DNA from: Zoroaster sp. YZ-2022
Taxonomy: Eukaryota > Echinodermata > Asteroidea > Forcipulatida > Zoroasteridae
DNA length: 64,000 nucleotides
Assembly: GCA_029582265.1 (NCBI GenBank)
Contig: CM055816.1
Location: forward strand, 84,233,165 to 84,297,164
Reading direction: 5' to 3'
Shown here: positions 58,078-64,000 of the stretch, piece after piece
How positions within the stretch are numbered: position 1 is the first letter of the stretch
How the letters are laid out: every line of letters begins with the position of its first letter
Program-made: the position numbers and the translations under genes
Notes under the pieces: generated by a model
The model's input: the letters and a program-made list of their open reading frames with translations, nothing else
Database searches by the model: none
What the model was told of the DNA's origin: nothing

Positions 58078-60229
58078 TTGCTGCGGTACATCAGGTCTCT
58101 TCGTGAAGGTAACTTCAAGCTGTACGTGGAATCCCTGACGCAGATTATGCCCTGGATGTTCGCCCTAGATCACACGCACTACTCCAGATGGCTTTCCGTA
58201 CACATCCGTGACATGACAACTCTCGCTGTAAAACACCCAGATGTACTAGCAGAATTCATGTCTGGAAATTTTGTGGTGCACAAAACCAGCAACAAATTCT
58301 CTGCCATGGCAATTGACCAGTGCCATGAGCAGAACAATGCAATGGTGAAAGGTTCTGGAGGAGCTATTGGACTTACTGGCAATCCAGGAGCACTCCGACG
58401 CTGGATGATAGCAGGGCCAGAAATTGCCAGGATCACTACAGAGTTTGAGGAACAGGCCATAAAGCAAAATAATGGTTCTGCTAACACTGGACAACATCAC
58501 CATGACCAGCAACCTGGAGTGCAGGCAGCATTCCTGAGGGATGTTAAGGCACTTGTGACAGTACTGAAAGAGATGGGGAATCCATTTCTAGAACAAAGTC
58601 AAGACCTACTAGTCATTGACACCAGCGACATCATGGACACCCAAGTGGCTGAAACGGTGAGAAGGATTGAGACCCTCGGTGAGGAGCAGTACACAAAGTT
58701 TGTGACAGAAAGGCTAGAGCAGTGTACAACACCTGTCACACAAACACTTCCTAAGAACAAGTTGCCACTTTTCAGTCGGCAGCCGGCCAAGGTTATGTCA
58801 AAACAGAAGGCACAGCTCGCAGCACTTAAGAGTGACTGTGGTCTCTTTTCGAGGCTGTACATCTCGTGTCAGACACGGGATGGAGACATGGACAATTTCT
58901 TCTCCCATGAAAACCAGGCAGCCCCGCCAGCTCTGTCAACTGGAGGAAAAATGCGGTTTGGAGTTAAAGCAGATCTACTTCGCTGCCTGGAATCAAATCT
59001 GCTCGAAAACAATAGTGCACCTGTGGCCCAAGCAATCATTCTTGATGGTGCAGCTGTGATTCAAATGCTCAATCCTGGAACATCAAGAACATTTCAAGAG
59101 TATGGAGAAAGAGTGTTTGCCCCATACATCTTTGCTCAACTCGAGAAAAGCATCCGCATCGACCTTGTCTGGGATGTATACTTACCTGCTAGCCTGAAAG
59201 CCTCAACAAGACAGAAAAGGGAAAGGGCACCAGGAAAGGGTGGCTCCTTCTACTGTGCTGCCAAAAACTGGAAGGACTTCCTTCGAGTCAATGAGAACAA
59301 AACCGAATTGTTTGCTTTCCTGTCACGCCGGCCGTTCATCTTCCTTTACCACAGGGCAAGGAACCTGTATGCAACAGATGGAAGTGGAGTACTCTGCTCT
59401 CCTGCTGAGTCACACTTGGCAGGCCTTGCCCCATGCTCGCACGAGGAGGCTGACACTCGTCTACTTCTGCATGTGGCAGATGCTGTGCAAAAGGGTGTAA
59501 AAGGTAACCATACGCATCTGTTGATACTGATGTGGTTGTACTGGCCGTGGCTTCATTCAGCAAGACAGCTCCTGATGAGCTGTGGATCGCTTGGTGTCGG
59601 ATCAAGCTTTCGCACATAGCTGTTCACGAAATGGTTGCCACCATGAGTCCGACACAGTGTATGACTCTCCCAGTCTTTCATGCGTTCACCGGTGTGACAC
59701 TGTTTCTGCATTCGCTGGCAGAGGAAAGAAGACTGCCTGGGAAACTTGGAAGTCTTTCCCAGAGGTGAATGATGCTTTCAGTGAACTCCTGTGCATGCCA
59801 AGTGAGGTCAGTGAAGGATCAATGTTACTGCTAGAGCGATTTGTGGTGCTGATGTACGACCGAACCAGTGAGAGCATGGAAGTGAATGATGCCAGGAAAC
59901 AGCTCTTCGCACAGAAGTCTAGAAACCTGGAGAACATTCCTCCAACCCAGGCAGCACTCAAGCAGCACATCAAGCGCACTTGCTACCAGGCCAACTGTTG
60001 GAACCAGACATTGGCCAAGAATCCAGAGATGCCAGAGCCATCTGACTGGGGCTGGACAAACGAAACAACTGGGTGGCAGCCTCTTTGGACCACTCTCCCG
60101 GAGGCATCAAAATCGTGCCATATGAATTGATCCACTGTCGCTGCAAGAAAGGGTGCACTGGACGTTGCAAATGTGTCAAAGCTGCACTCAAGTGCACTGC
60201 ACTGTGCTCTTGTTCTGGAGACTGTTAGA
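58078..60229 (+). pseudogene. decayed transposon protein with XPG/FEN-like nuclease motifs
   Basis: The main frame (58078-59619; the ATG-less opening FWLKTLSLELLLLRYIRSLR extends upstream to about 58000) has MPWMFALDHTHYSRWL and AMAIDQCHEQNNAMVKGSGG, motifs I recall from a protein family common in marine invertebrate genomes. HEEADTR (about residues 455-461), then DTDVVVLA in another frame, then a broken GCDT(VSAFAGRGKKTAWETW) resemble the acidic and helix-hairpin-helix motifs of XPG/FEN nucleases. The C-terminus is CRCKKGCTGRCKCVK then CTALCSCSGDC, with TAG near 60227. Frameshifts lie near 59505-59523, 59692 (inside GCD) and 60120. Confidence 0.75.
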
Positions 60230-60350
60230 TTTTGATCGTTACCATTAGGATATTCATAAGTTGTGGACAGTGCTAAATTTATGTGGATATCTATAGCTGT
60301 GGTAATGAACAGGTTTTAGGTCGTATTTGGAATAGCTTTTTGGGTCTTCT

Positions 60351-60637
60351 GGGCCCAATTTCATAAAGCTGCTTACCGGTAAGCAAATTTTCGTGCTAAC
60401 TGTAGCAGAAAAATTTGCTTAAGCAGGTTAGCAAGGTCTCACAGGTTAGCAAGAAAACAAGGCGTCCACCTTGCGCGTTCACAATGGATTTGCATTGTTA
60501 CAAAATTCATCTTCGTGCAGTAAGCACCGTAAGGTTAGCATGCATTTTCGTGTGCTTACGGTTAGCAGCGCTATGAAGTAGAAACTCGTACGTAAGCACA
60601 GAATCGGCCGTTAAGCAGCTCTATGAAATTTGGCCCT
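60351..60637. mobile_element. 287-bp MITE nested in the Academ-like element
   Basis: GGGCCCAATTTCATAAAGCT GCTTA at the left; TAAGCAGCTCTATGAAATTT GGCCC at the right, imperfect inverses. The interior is rich in GTTAGCA/TGCTTA motifs. It lies between the degraded ORF and the right TIR. Confidence 0.85.
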
Positions 60638-61164
60638 GGATAGTCAAAGTGGTGGTACATGGGTCTTTTTTATTATTTTTTAAAATAATGACTCCTTAAG
60701 TGTCAAAATAGAGGCAAAGTTTTAAAAAAAAATCACTTTTTTGGCCTAATTTGACCTTGACCTTGACCTAATTGCAAATCCCTGAGTTCTGGCGATCTCA
60801 AAAGTATTACCAAATGAATTGGCATCCCCAATTTAGTTGGAAATGACACCTTAAACGTTTTTCTGGACTATTTGGTTCAAAAGTTAAGCGTGTTTGTACA
60901 TTAGACCATGCGGACTGGCGGCCATTTTGGATTTGACCTCTCAGGGTCATCAGAGGTCAAATCTGACTTCCCTCCACATCTGAAAATAAATCTTATGGTG
61001 AAAGCTAACTATGCTAGAAGTTTCATGCTTTTCTCAAAAAGTGCACAATTTTCTTGCTAATCCGCTGCACTAGTAGTGTCATGTTAAATTTTAATGTCTA
61101 GCGTTAACCTTATCTATCAGTAACACTCACTATGATGCCCCAAACCATAACGGCACACCCCATC

Positions 61165-61448
61165 GCCATTACGCCCCATCGCCATAACGCCCCATCTCCT
61201 TTGCGCCCCATCTCCTTTACGCCCCATCTCCTTTACGCCCCATCTCCTTTACGCCCCATCTCCTTTACGCCCCATCTCCTTTACGCCCCATCTCCTTTAC
61301 GCCCCATTTCCTTTACGCCCCATTTCCTTTACGCCCCATCTCCTTTACGCCCCATCTCCTTTATGCCCCATCTCCTTTACGCCCATCGCCTTTACGCCCC
61401 ATCGCCTTTACGCCCCATCGCCTTTACGCCCCATCGCCTTTACGCCCC
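61165..61448. repeat. 16-bp minisatellite in the left TIR, about 17 copies
   Basis: Unit TACGCCCCATCTCCTT with CATCGCCTT variants at the ends. The right TIR of the same element has only two or three such units (GGGGCGTCATGGCAAT). Confidence 0.95.
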
Positions 61449-61849
61449 GCTATAGGATTTCCCTGTACAAAAAATATTGTTACAAAATGTACATTCGTGT
61501 ACAAAATCCGATCCATTATCTACAGAAATTTCATCGTGAAATTCTTTTTTCGGCGACTAGACCTATTTGCACGTACATCCAATTGAAACTTTAACAATAC
61601 GAACTTTACATTAAATATGCATTATTATGTACAAATTTTGATAAATATTTGACAACAACTAGGCCTAAGGAAGCTTTACGGTATTTGTTTAGAGTAGGAT
61701 CATCCCGTTTCTTTATTATATGTTGACTTTAATTGTATCAGGTAATAGCTTGTATTATATTGCTTGAATGAATGAAATCATTTAACCATTACCAATTAAT
61801 TCCTCTTAGAATTTATGAGTTTTGAATTGATTTTAACGGACAACTCTGC

Positions 61850-62050
61850 TAATAGCAGCAAGGGGAACCGCACCAAGGGCAAGCCACTGTAAGCCTACGC
61901 GGTGTGGAGTGCTCCGTCCATGGCAGATAATCCCGACTGAATACACCATACGTAACCCGCCGTACCACTCCAGTGGTAGCCCTGCCAGAGGTTAAAGCCG
62001 ACCGCCAGCTAATCACTCCGCCCTTCGTGGTACCCCTGCTAATCACACTG
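61850..62050. other. GC-rich island inside the inverted-repeat element
   Basis: About 200 bp of GC-rich, apparently unique sequence (GGGGAACCGCACCAAGGGC ... GGCGGTCGGCTTTAACC on the other strand) in an AT-rich surround. A 65-codon - strand open frame spans it. I do not recognise it as rRNA, snRNA or a protein domain. Confidence 0.4.
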
Positions 62051-62552
62051 CCTACTAAGTCAGCCAGATATGCAATATCGTAAAAATCTGGCTTTCAATG
62101 TGTCAATTATCACCTTATTAGTGCAAAAGTCACTAACACAAAATAAAAATTTCCACTACTATTACTTACCAACTAAAGTAAAAATCACTGTTCTAAACGG
62201 ACGTTAGAAATGTCACTCAGTTGACTTCCCAAAATACAATTAAGTACGGAGATGACCATTTTTCTCATTTTATTTTTGATCCAAAAAGCATAGATTTTGA
62301 AAACTCTTTTGTGATTATTTTAAATTAATGAATATTTTAAAGTTAATGGATACTTTAAATTTCACGATGTTTACCCTGGCGTCCTTACAGTTTTGTTTTC
62401 ACTATGAAATTTCTTTGGATAATGGATTGGATTTTGTACATAAATGTGTTTTTTGTAACAATTTTTTGTACAGGGAAATCCTATAGCGAGGCGTAATGGT
62501 GATGGGGCATTATGGTTTGGGGCGTCATGGCAATGGGGCGTCATGGTGAGTG

Positions 62553-64000
62553 GCATCATGACTGGAACCCATTGAATATGTTTTGTGTGTTCCCAAAACG
62601 TACAAATTTTTTACATTTTTAAAACTAATTGATACGGGCATTTATGAATGGGAATAAAAGCTTGTTGCACAGTCTTTATCAGAGGTTAATGACTTGTTTT
62701 GTGCATGATCATGGCCGATAAGGATCTCGCCTTCAATCTTGGATGTTTTACTCTCCTAAAAGCATTGCTGCTGTCCTGGAGAGGGTGGGCTGCAAGTGTT
62801 ACGTGTGGTGTTTGTGCTCTGAGGTGCTTTGTCAAATCTGCCTGGTGCCGGTTTGCTACATGGGTGATACCTTAGTTGGTCAATTCTTCATCTTTATATC
62901 AACAGTCATTACATTAACAGATAAATATTTAAACTTAAGAACGATGAAACTCAGCAATGCATGAATTACAAACAGTGGCACTCACATTAACAAAATTATC
63001 AATAAAATTATTAAAGATTCTATTCTTTCTGGTTTGAGGTTCTACTTCTTCTGGGACTCTTGGCAAAATGCACATGATTTCACTTCCTGTGATTTAGTTG
63101 GTCTTATATTGGTTGATAAGTTTTGTCGGTTGAGTAGTCTTAAATCGCATTGTTAGGCTGTCGACTCGCTAGGACAGGTGTTGCATTTGTAGTATGAGGT
63201 CATGCATTCTTCTGTTGTTCGTAGGGTGGCCTCTAATTCTACGGTGAGTCATTTTGGCAGCAGACACTTTTGTAGCATTCGGCCATGGGATCTCCTCCTA
63301 ATAAATCGTCACCAAAATGTGCTTTCAGCTCGGAAAATGCATCTTTCAAAGTTTCAAGTTCTGTAGATCCTTACAGCTGTAGATAGGTTAACCAGTTCGC
63401 TTCGGAGGCCGTGTATACACGCAATTTTTTTTTGGACAGCGGATCGGAGAGCGTCTAAACACGCATTCCGATTTTTGTGTGTGTCACCGGGAGACTTGTC
63501 AACACGCCACATGTGACGTGCGGTCGTGGCGGCTGACTTGTATACACGCAATCGTTTCTCGGAGTCCATGGCGTCACGGTTCAGTGGCCCCGGACAAAAT
63601 GCACTGCAAATACTGAACGAGTTCACGCTCTTCGTTGATTTTTGCCTAATCCCTTTATCCAAGACCTGTTCCTTTGACGTACCAGCCAGGGATTTGTAAA
63701 GAGGGATTTATATCCATTGTTTATGAGGCATTCGATCTCTCTCCAGGTATGCCGTCTTTTCGACCGGGCGCTGGTCGCTAATAGGCCGTTGCATCGGGGC
63801 TTGCCAACGGTCTAATTGTGCTGAACAAACACAACCGTAATTAAAAAACTAGCCATTTAATTCTCAAAATGTCAATGAGTAAAGGTGTTTATTTGGGTGT
63901 CCGAACTTAGTTTCATTGACAAAAAAAGTTATTAATGGCTAGAAATTTTTTCAGATTTTTCACTGAAAATAAACCCGTACGGGGGACCGGAAAAAAATAA
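62553..64000. other. right flank, nothing firmly recognised
   Basis: 62640-62700 shares TTTATGAATGGGAATAAAAGC-like and GGTTAATGACTTGTTTTGTGC sequence with the hairpin at 4925-5030 (inverted). 63400-63560 holds several TNTANACACGCANT(C/T)-type motifs (GTATACACGCAATTT, CTAAACACGCATTCCGAT, GTATACACGCAATCG) that may be ends of a MITE. The - strand open frame 63354-63662 has no recognised domain. Confidence 0.35.

Larger units (their letters stand above)
57685..61072. mobile_element. 3.4-kb DNA transposon remnant with about 330-bp TIRs (Academ-like)
   Basis: TIRs at 57685-58010 and about 60745-61072 share CAGCGGAT, TTTTGAGAAAAGCATGAAAC, GATGTGGAGGGAAGTCAGAT, GAGGTCAAATCCAAAATGGC and CTTTTGAGATCGCCAGAACT. 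Three bases, GTA, flank both sides. The ORF inside has FEN/XPG-like nuclease motifs and a Cys-rich C-terminus, which with a 3-bp duplication fits the Academ superfamily as I know it. The N-terminal part of the transposase is absent, so the copy cannot be autonomous. Confidence 0.75.
61124..62552. mobile_element. 1.43-kb non-autonomous inverted-repeat element
   Basis: Ends CACTCACTATGATGCCCCAA and the inverse of CACTCACCATGACGCCCCAT. Further inside, CTATAGGATTTCCCTGTACA (61451) pairs with TGTACAGGGAAATCCTATAG (about 62470), followed by matching TTGTTACAAAATGTAC / TTTGTAACAATT parts. No transposase seen. Confidence 0.85.

Noticed and set aside
58179..60197. - strand open frames within the Academ-like element
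   Set aside because: Shadows of the + strand coding sequence, which has clear family motifs.
61850..62050. Ribosomal, spliceosomal or SRP RNA gene
   Set aside because: The GC-rich block drew attention, but I found no recognisable 5S, U1, U2, U5 or SRP core motif on either strand.

Overview
The window is animal nuclear DNA: two genes with spliced exons, GT-AG introns, long non-coding stretches and dense repeats. Both recognisable genes are metazoan and are clearest against vertebrate relatives. The nicastrin intron number, the CR1/L2-type LINE fragments and the tRNA-derived SINEs suggest a marine invertebrate, perhaps a deuterostome such as an echinoderm or hemichordate. The species cannot be fixed from sequence alone.

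Layout. (1) Positions 1-3483, + strand: the last two coding exons of a PKNOX/PREP-type TALE homeobox gene, with a 27-bp minisatellite upstream and a 63-bp minisatellite filling most of the last intron. (2) 3484-14680: the interval between two convergent genes, holding PKNOX 3' sequence, several MITE-like inverted-repeat elements and a fold-back tRNA-derived SINE with a 12-bp target-site duplication. (3) 14681-56370, - strand: a complete nicastrin gene (NCSTN). I rebuilt 16 coding exons with in-phase GT-AG junctions, summing to 2109 nt (702 residues plus stop; human nicastrin is 709). (4) 56371-64000: upstream flank of NCSTN, with an hAT-like 662-bp element (8-bp duplication), a 3.4-kb decayed transposon with an XPG/FEN-like nuclease ORF (Academ-like, 3-bp duplication) and a MITE whose terminal repeat has grown into a 16-bp array.

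The coding part of NCSTN is about 2.1 kb of 41.7 kb. Introns 4, 12, 13 and 15 are each at least about 80% tandem repeat (units 34, 36, 40, 74 and 30 bp). Introns 1, 2, 10 and 11 carry further arrays (57, 55, 48, 55 and 17 bp). Intron 9 may contain an 8.5-kb element with TIRs and TA flanks. Intron 1 holds an antisense LINE whose tail lies 30 bp from the exon 1 splice donor and which is split by a 1.09-kb TA-flanked DNA element.

The main theme of the hunt is that several minisatellites visibly start from the terminal sequence of a transposable element, with the unexpanded relative present elsewhere in the window. No bacterial genes, CRISPR arrays or operons are present. Most long open frames are by-products of arrays whose unit length is a multiple of three.
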